Assembly: GCA_943737045.1 (NCBI GenBank)
Contig: CALSFV010000484.1
Coordinates: forward strand, 1 to 64,000
From: Parapristionchus giblindavisi
Taxonomy: Eukaryota; Nematoda; Chromadorea; Rhabditida; Diplogasteridae
Length of the DNA: 64,000 bases
Direction: 5' to 3'
Made by a program: the position numbers and the translations under genes. Position 1 is the stretch's first letter; the number at the start of each line of letters is the position of its first letter. The notes beneath the pieces are model-generated. The model was not told the origin of the DNA. It saw only the letters and a list, made by a program, of their open reading frames with translations, and ran no database searches. Positions 11,671 through 25,677 of the stretch are shown one piece after another.

Positions 11671-13260
11671 GAAGGGGATGAGATATACCAGAAAGGGGAT
11701 GAGATATACCAGGAAGAGGATGAGATATACCAGAAAGAGGATGAGATATACCAGAAAGACGATGAGCTATACCAGAAAGAGGATGAGATATACCAGAAAG
11801 AGGATGATATATACCAGAAAGAGGATGAGATATACCAGAAAGAGGATGAGATATACCAGAAAGAGGATGAGATATACCAGAAAGAGGATGAGATATACCA
11901 GAAAGAGGATGAGATATAAAAGAAAGAGGATGAGATATACCAGACAGAGGATGAGATATACCAGAAAGAGGATGAGATATACCAGAAAGAGGATGAGATA
12001 TACCAGAAAGAGGATGAGATATACCAGAAAGAGGATGAGATATACCAGAAAGAGGATGAGATATACCAGAAAGAGGATGATATATACCAGAAAGAGGATG
12101 AGATATACCAGAAAGAGGATGAGATATACCAGAAAGAGGATGAGATATACCAGAAAGAGGATGAGATATACCAGAAAGAGGATGAGATATACCAGAAAGA
12201 GGATGAGATATACCAGAAAGGGGATGAGATATACCAGAAAGGGGATGAGATATACCAGAAAGGGGATGAGATATACCAGAAAGAGGATGAGATATACCAG
12301 AAAGAGGATGAGATATACCAGAAAGACGATGAGATATACCAGAAAGGGGATGAGATATACCAGAAAGGGGATGAGATATACCAGAAAGAGGATGAGATAT
12401 ACCAGAAAGAGGATGAGATATACCAGAAAGAGGATGAGATGTACCAGAAAGAGGATGAGATATAACAGAAAGAGGATGAGATATACCAGAAAGAGGATGA
12501 GATATACCAGAAAAGGGGATGAGATATACCAGAAAGGGGATGAGATATACCAGAAAGAGGATGAGATATACCAGAAAGACGATGAGATATACCAGAAAGG
12601 GGATGAGATATACCAGAAAGAGGATGAGATATACCAGAAAGGGGATGAGATATACCAGAAAGAGGATGAGATATACCAGAAAGAGGATGAGATATACCAG
12701 AAAGAGGATGAGATATACCAGAAGGGGATGAGATATACCAGAAAGGGGATGAGATATACCAGGAAGAGGATGAGATATACCAGAAAGAGGATGAGATATA
12801 CCAGAAAGACGATGAGCTATACCAGAAAGAGGATGAGATATACCAGAAAGAGGATGATATATACCAGAAAGAGGATGAGATATACCAGAAAGAGGATGAG
12901 ATATACCAGAAAGAGGATGAGATATACCAGAAAGAGGATGAGATATACCAGAAAGAGGATGAGATATAAAAGAAAGAGGATGAGATATACCAGACAGAGG
13001 ATGAGATATACCAGAAAGAGGATGAGATATACCAGAAAGAGGATGAGATATACCAGAAAGAGGATGAGATATACCAGAAAGAGGATGAGATATACCAGAA
13101 AGAGGATGAGATATACCAGAAAGAGGATGATATATACCAGAAAGAGGATGAGATATACCAGAAAGAGGATGAGATATACCAGAAAGAGGATGAGATATAC
13201 CAGAAAGAGGATGAGATATACCAGAAAGAGGATGAGATATACCAGAAAGAGGATGAGATA
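11671..13260 (+). repeat. Higher-order repeat, 1,050-bp period
   Basis: The stretch starting with an AAGGGG 20-bp unit at 11671 recurs at 12721, exactly 50 units later. It has the same following order: GGAAGAG unit, D unit, CTAT unit (11767 and 12817), GATGATAT unit, a TAA-type unit followed by AAG (near 11917 and 12967), CAGACAG unit, then a run of E units. The two copies diverge from about 13.26 kb. Confidence 0.75.
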
Positions 13261-14981
13261 TACCAGAAAGAGGATGAGATATACCAGAAAGGGGATGAGA
13301 TATACCAGAAAGGGGATGAGATATACCAGAAAGAGGATGAGATATACCAGAAAGACGATGAGATATACCAGAAAGGGATGAGATATACCAGAAAGAGGAT
13401 GAGATATACCAGAAAGAGGATGAGATATACCAGAAAGAGGATGAGATATACCAGAAAGAGGATGAGATATACCAGAAAGAGGATGAGATATACCAGAAAG
13501 AGGATGAGATATACCAGAAAGACGATGATATACCAGAAAGGGGATGAGATATACCAGAAAGAGGATGAGATATACCAGAAAGAGGATGAGATATACCAGA
13601 AAGAGGATGAGATATACCAGAAAGAGGATGAGATATACCAGAAAGAGGATGAGATATACCAGAAAGGGATGAGATATAGCAGAAAGGGGATGAGATATAC
13701 CAGGAAGAGGATGAGATATACCAGAAAGAGGATGAGATATACCAGAAAGAGGATGAGATATACCAGAAAGGGGATGAGATATACCAGATAGGGGATGAGA
13801 TATACCAGAAAGGGATGAGATATACCAGAAAGGGGATGAGATATACCAGAAAGAGGAAGAGATATACCAGAAAGGGGATGAGATATACCAGAAAGAGGAT
13901 GAGATATACCAGAAAGAGGATGAGATATACCAGAAAGAGGATGAGATATACCAGAAAGAGGATGAGATATACCAGAAAGAGGATGAGATATACCAGAAAG
14001 AGGATGAGATATACCAGAAAGAGGATGAGATATACCAGAAAGACGATGAGATATACCAGAAAGGGGATGAGATATACCAGAAAGAGGATGAGATATACCA
14101 GAAAGAGGATGAGATATACCAGAAAGAGGATGAGATATACCAGAAAGAGGATGATATATACCAGAAAGAGGATGAGATATACCAGAAAGAGGATGAGATA
14201 TACCAGAAAGAGGATGAGATATACCAGAAAGAGGATGAGATATACCAGAAAGAGGATGAGATATACCAGAAAGAGGATGAGATATACCAGAAAGGGGATG
14301 AGATATACCAGAAAGGGGATGAGATATACCAGAAAGGGGATGAGATATACCAGAAAGAGGATGAGATATAAAGAAAGAGGATGAGATATACCAGACAGAG
14401 GATGAGATATACCAGAAAGAGGATGAGATATACCAGAAAGAGGATGAGATATACCAGAAAGAGGATGAGATATACCAGAAAGGGGATGAGATATACCAGA
14501 AAGGGGATGAGATATACCAGAAAGGGGATGAGATATACCAGAAAGAGGATGAGATATACCAGAAAGAGGATGAGATATACCAGAAAGACGATGAGATATA
14601 CCAGAAAGGGGATGAGATATACCAGAAAGGGGATGAGATATACCAGAAAGAGGATGAGATATACCAGAAAGAGGATGAGATATACCAGAAAGAGGATGAG
14701 ATGTACCAGAAAGAGGATGAGATATAACAGAAAGAGGATGAGATATACCAGAAAGAGGATGAGATATACCAGAAAGGGGATGAGATATACCAGAAAGGGG
14801 ATGAGATATACCAGAAAGAGGATGAGATATACCAGAAAGACGATGAGATATACCAGAAAGGGGATGAGATATACCAGAAAGAGGATGAGATATACCAGAA
14901 AGGGGATGAGATATACCAGAAAGAGGATGAGATATACCAGAAAGAGGATGAGATATACCAGAAAGAGGATGAGATATACCA

Positions 14982-16590
14982 GAAGGGGATGAGATATACC
15001 AGAAAGGGGATGAGATATACCAGGAAGAGGATGAGATATACCAGAAAGAGGAGGAGATATACCAGAAAGACGATGAGCTATACCAGAAAGAGGATGAGAT
15101 ATACCAGAAAGAGGATGATATATACCAGAAAGAGGATGAGATATACCAGAAAGAGGATGAGATATACCAGAAAGAGGATGAGATATACCAGAAAGAGGAT
15201 GAGATATACCAGAAAGAGGATGAGATATAAAAGAAAGAGGATGAGATATACCAGACAGAGGATGAGATATACCAGAAAGAGGATGAGATATACCAGAAAG
15301 AGGATGAGATATACCAGAAAGAGGATGAGATATACCAGAAAGAGGATGAGATATACCAGAAAGAGGATGAGATATACCAGAAAGAGGATGATATATACCA
15401 GAAAGAGGATGAGATATACCAGAAAGAGGATGAGATATACCAGAAAGAGGATGAGATATACCAGAAAGAGGATGAGATATACCAGAAAGAGGATGAGATA
15501 TACCAGAAAGAGGATGAGATATACCAGAAAGGGGATGAGATATACCAGAAAGGGGATGAGATATACCAGAAAGGGGATGAGATATACCAGAAAGAGGATG
15601 AGATATACCAGAAAGAGGATGAGATATACCAGAAAGACGATGAGATATACCAGAAAGGGATGAGATATACCAGAAAGGGGATGAGATATACCAGAAAGAG
15701 GATGAGATATACCAGAAAGAGGATGAGATATACCAGAAAGAGGATGAGATGTACCAGAAAGAGGATGAGATATAACAGAAAGAGGATGAGATATACCAGA
15801 AAGAGGATGAGATATACCAGAAAGGGGATGAGATATACCAGAAAGGGGATGAGATATACCAGAAAGAGGATGAGATATACCAGAAAGACGATGAGATATA
15901 CCAGAAAGGGGATGAGATATACCAGAAAGAGGATGAGATATACCAGAAAGGGGATGAGATATACCAGAAAGAGGATGAGATATACCAGAAAGAGGATGAG
16001 ATATACCAGAAAGAGGATGAGATATACCAGAAGGGGATGAGATATACCAGAAAGGGGATGAGATATACCAGGAAGAGGATGAGATATACCAGAAAGAGGA
16101 TGAGATATACCAGAAAGACGATGAGCTATACCAGAAAGAGGATGAGATATACCAGAAAGAGGATGATATATACCAGAAAGAGGATGAGATATACCAGAAA
16201 GAGGATGAGATATACCAGAAAGAGGATGAGATATACCAGAAAGAGGATGAGATATACCAGAAAGAGGATGAGATATAAAAGAAAGAGGATGAGATATACC
16301 AGACAGAGGATGAGATATACCAGAAAGAGGATGAGATATACCAGAAAGAGGATGAGATATACCAGAAAGAGGATGAGATATACCAGAAAGAGGATGAGAT
16401 ATACCAGAAAGAGGATGAGATATACCAGAAAGAGGATGATATATACCAGAAAGAGGATGAGATATACCAGAAAGAGGATGAGATATACCAGAAAGAGGAT
16501 GAGATATACCAGAAAGAGGATGAGATATACCAGAAAGAGGATGAGATATACCAGAAAGAGGATGAGATATACCAGAAAGAGGATGAGATA
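14982..16590 (+). repeat. Higher-order repeat, second pair at 1,048 bp
   Basis: The same block seen at 11.7 and 12.7 kb appears again at 14982 and 16030, with CTAT markers at 15078 and 16126. The shift of 1,048 rather than 1,050 bp reflects two missing bases, one of them in the GGG-ATG near 15659. The copies at 11.7, 12.7, 15.0 and 16.0 kb are therefore one family. Confidence 0.72.
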
Positions 16591-17159
16591 TACCAGAAAG
16601 GGGATGAGATATACCAGAAAGGGGATGAGATATACCAGAAAGAGGATGAGATATACCAGAAAGACGATGAGATATACCAGAAAGGGGATGAGATATACCA
16701 GAAAGAGGATGAGATATACCAGAAAGAGGATGAGATATACCAGAAAGAGGATGAGATATACCAGAAAGAGGATGAGATATACCAGAAAGAGGATGAGATA
16801 TACCAGAAAGAGGATGAGATATACCAGAAAGACGATGAGATATACCAGAAAGGGGATGAGATATACCAGAAAGAGGATGAGATATACCAGAAAGAGGATG
16901 AGATATACCAGAAAGAGGATGAGATATACCAGAAAGAGGATGAGATATACCAGAAAGAGGATGAGATATACCAGAAAGGGGATGAGATATAGCAGAAAGG
17001 GGATGAGATATACCAGGAAGAGGATGAGATATACCAGAAAGAGGATGAGATATACCAGAAAGAGGATGAGATATACCAGAAAGGGGATGAGATATACCAG
17101 ATAGGGGATGAGATATACCAGAAAGGGGATGAGATATACCAGAAAGGGGATGAGATATA

Positions 17160-20100
17160 CCAGAAAGGAGGAAGAGAATATACCAGAAAGAGGATGAGAT
17201 ATACCAGAAAGAGGATGAGATATACCAGAAAGAGGATGAGATATACCAGAAAGAGGATGAGATATACCAGAAAGAGGATGAGATATACCAGAAAGAGGAT
17301 GAGATATACCAGAAAGAGGATGAGATATACCAGAAAGAGGATGAGATATACCAGAAAGAGGATGAGATATACCAGAAAGACGATGAGATATACCAGAAAG
17401 AGGATGAGATATACCAGAAAGAGGATGAGATATACCAGAAAGAGGATGAGATATACCAGAAAGAGGATGAGATATACCAGAAAGAGGATGAGATATACCA
17501 GAAGAGAGGATGAGATATACCAGAAAGAGGATGAGATATACCAGAAAGAGGATGAGATATACCAGAAAGAGGATGAGATATACCAGAAAGAGGATGAGAT
17601 ATACCAGAAAGGGGATGAGATATACCAGAAAGGGGATGAGATATACCAGAAAGGGGATGAGATATACCAGAAAGGATGAGATATACCAGAAAGAGATGAG
17701 ATATACCAGACAGAGGATGAGATATACCAGAAAGAGGATGAGATATACCAGAAAGAGGATGAGATATACCAGAAAGAGGATGAGATATACCAGAAAGAGG
17801 ATGAGATATACCAGAAAGAGGATGAGATATACCAGAAAGAGGATGAGATATACCAGAAGAGGATGGAGATATACCAGAAAGGGGATGAGATATACCAGAA
17901 GAGGGATGAGATATACCAGAAGAGGATGAGATATACCAGAAAGAGGATGAGATATACCAGAAAGAGGATGAGATATACCAGAAAGAGGATGAGATATACC
18001 AGAAAGAGGATGAAGATATACCAGAAAGAGGATGATATATACCAGAAAGAGGATGAGATATACCAGAAAGAGGATGAGATATACCAGAAAGAGGATGAGA
18101 TATACCAGAAAGAGGATGAGATATACCAGAAAGAGGATGAGATATACCAGAAAGAGGATGAGATATACCAGAAAGAGGATGAGATATTACCAGAAAGAGG
18201 ATGAGATATACCAGAAAGACGGATGAGATATACCAGAAAGAGGGATGAGATATACCAGAAAGAGGATGAGATATACCAGAAAGAGGATGAGATATACCAG
18301 AAAGAGGATGAGATATACCAGAAAGAGGATGAGATATACCAGAAAGAGGATGAGATATACCAGAAAGAGGATGAGATATACCAGAAAGAGGATGAGATAT
18401 ACCAGAAAGAGGATGAGATATACCAGAAAGAGGGATGAGATATACCAGAAAGAGGATGAGATATACAAGAAAGGGATGAGATATACCAGAAAGGGGATGA
18501 GATATACCAGAAAGGGGATGAGATATACAGAAAGAGGGATGAGATATACCAGAAAGAGATGAGATATACCAGAAAGACGATGAGATATACCAGAAAGGGG
18601 ATGAGATATACCAGAAAGGGGATGAGATATACCAGAAAGAGGATGAGATATACCAGAAAGAGGATGAGATATACCAGAAAGAGGATGAGATGTACCAGAA
18701 AGAGGATGAGATATAACAGAAAGAGGATGAGATATACCAGAAAGAGGATGAGATATACCAGAAAGGGGATGAGATATACCAGAAAGGGGATGAGATATAC
18801 CAGAAAGAGGATGAGATATACCAGAAAGACGATGAGATATACCAGAAAGGGGATGAGATATACCAGAAAGAGGATGAGATATACCAGAAAGGGGATGAGA
18901 TATACCAGAAAGAGGATGAGATATACCAGAAAGAGGATGAGATATACCAGAAAGAGGATGAGATATACCAGAAGGGGATGAGATATACCAGAAGGGATAC
19001 CAGGAGAGGATGAGATATACCAGAAAGAGGATGAGATATACCAGAAAGACGATGAGCCTATACCAGAAAGAGGATGAGATATACCAGAAAGAGGATGATA
19101 TATACCAGAAAGAGGATGAGATATACCAGAAAGAGGATGAGATATACCAGAAAGAGGATGAGATATACCAGAAAGAGGATGAGATATACCAGAAAGAGGA
19201 TGAGATATACCAGAAAGAGGATGAGATATACCAGAAAGAGGATGAGATATACCAGAAAGAGGATGAGATATACCAGAAAGACGATGAGATATACCAGAAA
19301 GGGGATGAGATATACCAGAAAGAGGATGAGATATACCAGAAAGAGGATGAGATATACCAGAAAGAGGATGAGATATACCAGAAAGAGGATGAGATATACC
19401 AGAAGGGGATGAGATATACCAGAAAAGGGGATGAGATATACCAGGAAGAGGATGAGATATACCAGAAAGAGGATGAGATATACCAGAAAGACGATGAGCT
19501 ATACCAGAAAGAGGATGAGATATACCAGAAAGAGGATGATATATACCAGAAAGAGGATGAGATATACCAGAAAGAGGATGAGATATACCAGAAAGAGGAT
19601 GAGATATACCAGAAAGAGGATGAGATATACCAGAAAGAGGATGAGATATACCAGAAAGAGGATGAGATATACCAGAAAGAGGATGAGATATACCAGAAAG
19701 AGGATGAGATATACCAGAAAGACGATGAGATATACCAGAAAGGGGATGAATATACCAGAAAGAGGATGAGATATACCAGAAAGAGGATGAGATATACCAG
19801 AAAGACGATGAGATATACCAGAAAGGGGATGAGATATACCAGAAAGAGGATGAGATATACCAGAAAGAGGATGAGATATACCAGAAAGAGGATGAGATAT
19901 ACCAGAAAGAGGATGAGATATACCAGAAAGAGGATGAGATATACCAGAAAGGGATGAGATATAGCAGAAAGGGGATGAGATATACCAGGAAGAGGATGAG
20001 ATATACCAGAAAGAGGATGAGATATACCAGAAAGAGGATGAGATATACCAGAAAGGGGATGAGATATACCAGATAGGGGATGAGATATACCAGAAAGGGG

Positions 20101-23100
20101 ATGAGATATACCAGAAAGGGGATGAGATATACCAGAAAGAGGAAGAGATATACCAGAAAGGGGATGAGATATACCAGAAAGAGGATGAGATATACCAGAA
20201 AGAGGATGAGATATTCCAGAAAGAGGATGAGATATACCAGAAAGAGGATGAGATATACCAGAAAGAGGATGAGATATACCAGAAAGGGGATGAGATATAC
20301 CAGAAAGGGGGATGAGATATACCAGAAAGAGGATGAGATATACCAGAAAGAGGATGAGATATACCAGAAAGAGGATGAGATATACCAGAAAGAGGATGAG
20401 ATATACCAGAAAGAGGATGAGATATTCCAGAAAGAGGATGAGATATACCAGAAAGAGGATGAGATATACCAGAAAGAGGATGAGATATACCAGAAAGGGG
20501 ATGAGATATACCAGAAAGGGGATGAGATATACCAGAAAGAGGATGAGATATACCAGAAAGAGGATGAGATATACCAGAAAGAGGATGAGATATACCAGAA
20601 AGAGGATGAGATATACCAGAAAGAGGATGAGATATACCAGAAAGAAGATGAGATATACCAGAAAGAGGATGAGATATACCAGAAAGAGGATGAGATATAC
20701 CAGAAAGAGATGAGATATACCAGAAAGACGATGAGATATACCAGAAAGGGGATGAGATATACCAGAAAGAGGATGAGATATACCAGAAAGAGGATGAGAT
20801 ATACCAGAAAGAGGATGAGATATACCAGAAAGAGGATGATATATACCAGAAAGAGGATGAGATATACCAGAAAGAGGATGAGATATACCAGAAAGAGGAT
20901 GAGATATACCAGAAAGAGGATGAGATATACCAGAAAGAGGATGAGATATACCAGAAAGAGGATGAGATATACCAGAAAGAGGATGAGATATACCAGAAAG
21001 AGGATGAGATATACCAGAAAGGGGATGAGATATACCAGAAAGGGGATGAGATAATACCAGAAAGGGGATGAGATATACCAGAAAGAGGATGAGATATAAA
21101 AGAAAGAGGATGAGATATACCAGACAGAGGATGAGATATACCAGAAAGAGGATGAGATATACCAGAAAGAGGATGAGATATACCAGAAAGAGGATGAGAT
21201 ATACCAGAAAGAGGATGAGATATACCAGAAAGAGGATGAGATATACCAGAAAGAGGATGAGATATACCAGAAGGGGATGAGATATACCAGAAAGGGGATG
21301 AGATATACCAGGAAGAGGATGAGATATACCAGAAAGAGGATGAGATATACCAGAAAGACGATGAGCTATACCAGAAAGAGGATGAGATATACCAGAAAGA
21401 GGATGAGATATACCAGAAAGAGGATGATATATACCAGAAAGAGGATGATATATACCAGAAGAGGATGAGATGTACCAGAAAGAGGATGAGATATACCAGA
21501 AAGAGGATGAGATATACCAGAAAGAGGATGAGATATACCAGAAAGAGGATGAGATATACCAGAAAGAGGATGAGATATACCAGAAAGAGGATGAGATATA
21601 CCAGAAAGAGGATGAGATATACCAGAAAGAGGATGAGATATACCAGAAAGACGATGAGATATACCAGAAAGGGGATGAGATATACCAGAAAGGGATGAGA
21701 TATACCAGAAAGAGGATGAGATATACCAGAAAGAGGATGAGATATACCAGAAAGGGGATGAGATATACCAGAAAGGGGATGAGATATACCAGAAAGGGGA
21801 TGAGATATACCAGAAAGAGGATGAGATATAAAGAAAGAGGATGAGATATACCAGACAGAAGGATGAGATATACCAGAAAGAGGATGAGATATACCAGAAA
21901 GAGGATGAGATATACCAGAAAGAGGATGAGATATACCAGAAAGAGGATGAGATATACCAGAAGAGGATGAGATATACCAGAAAGAGGATGAGATATACCA
22001 GAAGGGGATGAGATATACCAGAAAGGGGATGAGATATACCAGGAAGAGGATGAGATATACCAGAAAGAGGATGAGATATACCAGAAAGACGATGAGCTAT
22101 ACCAGAAAGAGGATGAGATATACCAGAAAGAGGATGAGATATACAAGAAAGGGGATGAGATATACCAGAAAGGGGATGAGATATACCAGAAAGGGGATGA
22201 GATATACCAGAAAGAGGATGAGATATACCAGAAAGAGGATGAGATATACCAGAAAGACGATGAGATATACCAGAAAGGGATGAGATATACCAGAAAGGGG
22301 ATGAGATATACCAGAAAGAGGATGAGATATACCAGAAAGAGGATGAGATATACCAGAAAGAGGATGAGATGTACCAGAAAGAGGATGATATAACAGAAAG
22401 AGGATGAGATATAACAGAAAGAGGATGAGATATACCAGAAAGGGGATGAGATATACCAGAAAGGGGATGAGATATACCAGAAAGAGGATGAGATATACCA
22501 GAAAGACGATGAGATATACCAGAAAGGGGATGAGATATACCAGAAAGAGGATGAGATATACCAGAAAGGGGATGAGATATACCAGAAAGAGGATGAGATA
22601 TACCAGAAAGAGGATGAGATATACCTGAAAGAGGATGAGATATACCAGAAGGGGATGAGATATACCAGAAAGGGGATGAGATATACCAGGAAGGAGGATG
22701 AGATATACCAGAAAGAGGATGAGATATACCAGAAAGACGATGAGCTATACCAGAAAGAGGATGAGATATACCAGAAAGAGGATGATATATACCAGAAAGA
22801 GGATGAGATATACCAGAAAGAGGATGAGATATACCAGAAAGAGGATGAGATATACCAGAAAGAGGATGAGATATACCAGAAAGAGGATGAGATATACCAG
22901 AAAGAGGATGAGATTATACCGAAAGAGGATGAGATATACCAGAAAGAGGATGAGATATACCAGAAAGACGATGAGATATACCAGAAAGGGGATGAGATAT
23001 ACCAGAAAGAGGATGAGATATACCAGAAAGAGGATGAGATATACCAGAAAGAGGATGAGATATACCAGAAAGAGGATGAGATATACCAGAAGGGGATGAG

Positions 23101-25035
23101 ATATACCAGAAAGGGGATGAGATATACCAGGAAGAGGATGAGATATACCAGAAAGAGGATGAGATATACCAGAAAGACGATGAGCTATACCAGAAAGAGG
23201 ATGAGATATACCAGAAAGAGGATGATATATACCAGAAAGAGGATGAGATATACCAGAAAGAGGATGAGATATACCAGAAAGAGGATGAGATATACCAGAA
23301 AGAGGATGAGATATACCAGAAAGAGGATGAGATATACCAGAAAGAGGATGAGATATACCAGAAAGAGGATGAGATATACCAGAAAGAGGATGAGATATAC
23401 CAGAAAGACGATGAGATATACCAGAAAGGGGATGAGATATACCAGAAAGAGGATGAGATATACCAGAAAGAGGATGAGATATACCAGAAAGACGATGAGA
23501 TATACCAGAAAGGGGATGAGAATATACCAGAAAGAGGATGAGATATACCAGAAAGAGGATGAGATATACCAGAAAGAGGATGAGATATACCAGAAAGAGG
23601 ATGAGATATACCAGAAAGAGGATGAGATATACCAGAAAGAGGATGAGATATACCAGAAAGGGGATGAGATATAGCAGAAAGGGGATGAGATATACAAGGA
23701 AGAGGATGAGATATACCAGGAAAGAGGATGAGATATACCAGAAAGAGGATGAGATATACCAGAAAGAGGATGAGATATACCAGAAAGGGGATGAGATATA
23801 CCAGAAAGGGGATGAGATATACCAGAAAGGGGATGAGATATACCAGAAAGAGGAAGAGATATACCAGAAAGGGATGAGATATACCAGAAAGAGGATGAGA
23901 TATACCAGAAAGAGGATGAGATATTCCAGAAAGAGGATGAGATATACAGAAAGAGGATGAGATATACCAGAAAGAGGATGAGATATACCAGAAAGGGGAT
24001 GAGATATACCAGAAAGGGGATGAGATATACCAGAAAGAGGATGAGATATACCAGAAAGAGGATGAGATATACCAGAAAGAGGATGAGATATACCAGAAAG
24101 AGGATGAGATATACCAGAAAGAGGATGAGATATTCCAGAAAGAGGATGAGATATACCAGAAAGAGGATGAGATATACCAGAAAGAGGATGAGATATACCA
24201 GAAAGGGGATGAGATATACCAGAAAGGGGATGAGATATACCAGAAAGAGGATGAGATATACCAGAAAGAGGATGAGATATACCAGAAGATATACAGAGGA
24301 TGAGATATACCAGAAAGAGGATGAGATATACCAGAAAGAAGATGAGATATACCAGAAAGAGGATGAGATATACCAGAAAGAGGATGAGATATACCAGAAA
24401 GAGGATGAGATATACCAGAAAGACGATGAGATATACCAGAAAGGGGATGAGATATACCAGAAAGAGGATGAGATATACCAGAAAGAGGATGAGATATACC
24501 AGAAAGAGGATGAGATATACCAGAAAGAGGATGATATATACCAGAAAGAGGATGAGATATACCAGAAAGAGGATGAGATATACCAGAAAGAGGATGAGAT
24601 ATACCAGAAAGAGGATGAGATATACCAGAAAGAGGATGAGATATACCAGAAAGAGGATGAGATATACCAGAAAGAGGATGAGATATACCAGAAAGAGGAT
24701 GAGATATACCAGAAAGGGATGAGATATACCAGAAAGGGGATGAGATATACCAGAAAGGGGATGAGATATACCAGAAAGAGGATGAGATATAAAAGAAAGA
24801 GGATGAGATATACCAGACAGAGGATGAGATATACCGAGAAAGAGGATGAGATATACCAGAAAGAGGATGAGATATACCAGAAAGAGGATGAGATATACCA
24901 GAAAGAGGATGAGATATACCAGAAAGAGGATGAGATATACCAGAAGGGGATGAGATATACCAGAAAGGGGATGAGATATACCAGGAAGAGGATGAGATAT
25001 ACCAGAAAGAGGATGAGATATTACCAGAAAGACGA
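17160..25035 (+). repeat. Indel-rich segment of the core array
   Basis: The same units, but with frequent irregular insertions and deletions. Examples lie near 17165, 17503, 17860, 18012, 18187, 18219, 19000, 19056, 19748, 21053, 21858, 22694, 22914, 23521, 23718, 24289, 24835 and 25020. Many fall outside homopolymers (GAGCCTAT near 19056, ATTATACC near 22913). Frames switch constantly. The next 6 kb has very few such events. Either the assembly quality drops here or an older segment has decayed. Confidence 0.8.
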
Positions 25036-25677
25036 TGAGCTATACCAGAAAGAGGATGAGATATACCAGAAAGAGGATGAGATATACCAGAAAGAGGATG
25101 ATATATACCAGAAAGAGGATGATATATACCAGAAAGAGGATGAGATGTACCAGAAAGAGGATGAGATATACCAGAAAGAGGATGAGATATACCAGAAAGA
25201 GGATGAGATATACCAGAAAGAGGATGAGATATACCAGAAAGAGGATGAGATATACCAGAAAGAGGATGAGATATACCAGAAAGAGGATGAGATATACCAG
25301 AAAGAGGATGAGATATACCAGAAAGACGATGAGATATACCAGAAAGGGGATGAGATATACCAGAAAGGGGATGAGATATACCAGAAAGAGGATGAGATAT
25401 ACCAGAAAGAGGATGAGATATACCAGAAAGAGGATGAGATATACCAGAAAGGGGATGAGATATACCAGAAAGGGGATGAGATATACCAGAAAGAGGATGA
25501 GATATAAAAGAAAGAGGATGAGATATACCAGACAGAGGATGAGATATACCAGAAAGAGGATGAGATATACCAGAAAGAGGATGAGATATACCAGAAAGAG
25601 GATGAGATATACCAGAAAGAGGATGAGATATACCAGAAAGAGGATGAGATATACCAGAAAGAGGATGAGATATACCA

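Noticed and set aside
17160..25035. A different sequence class embedded in the irregular segment
   Set aside because: Every stretch still reads as the same 21-bp unit with small insertions or losses; I found no foreign sequence.
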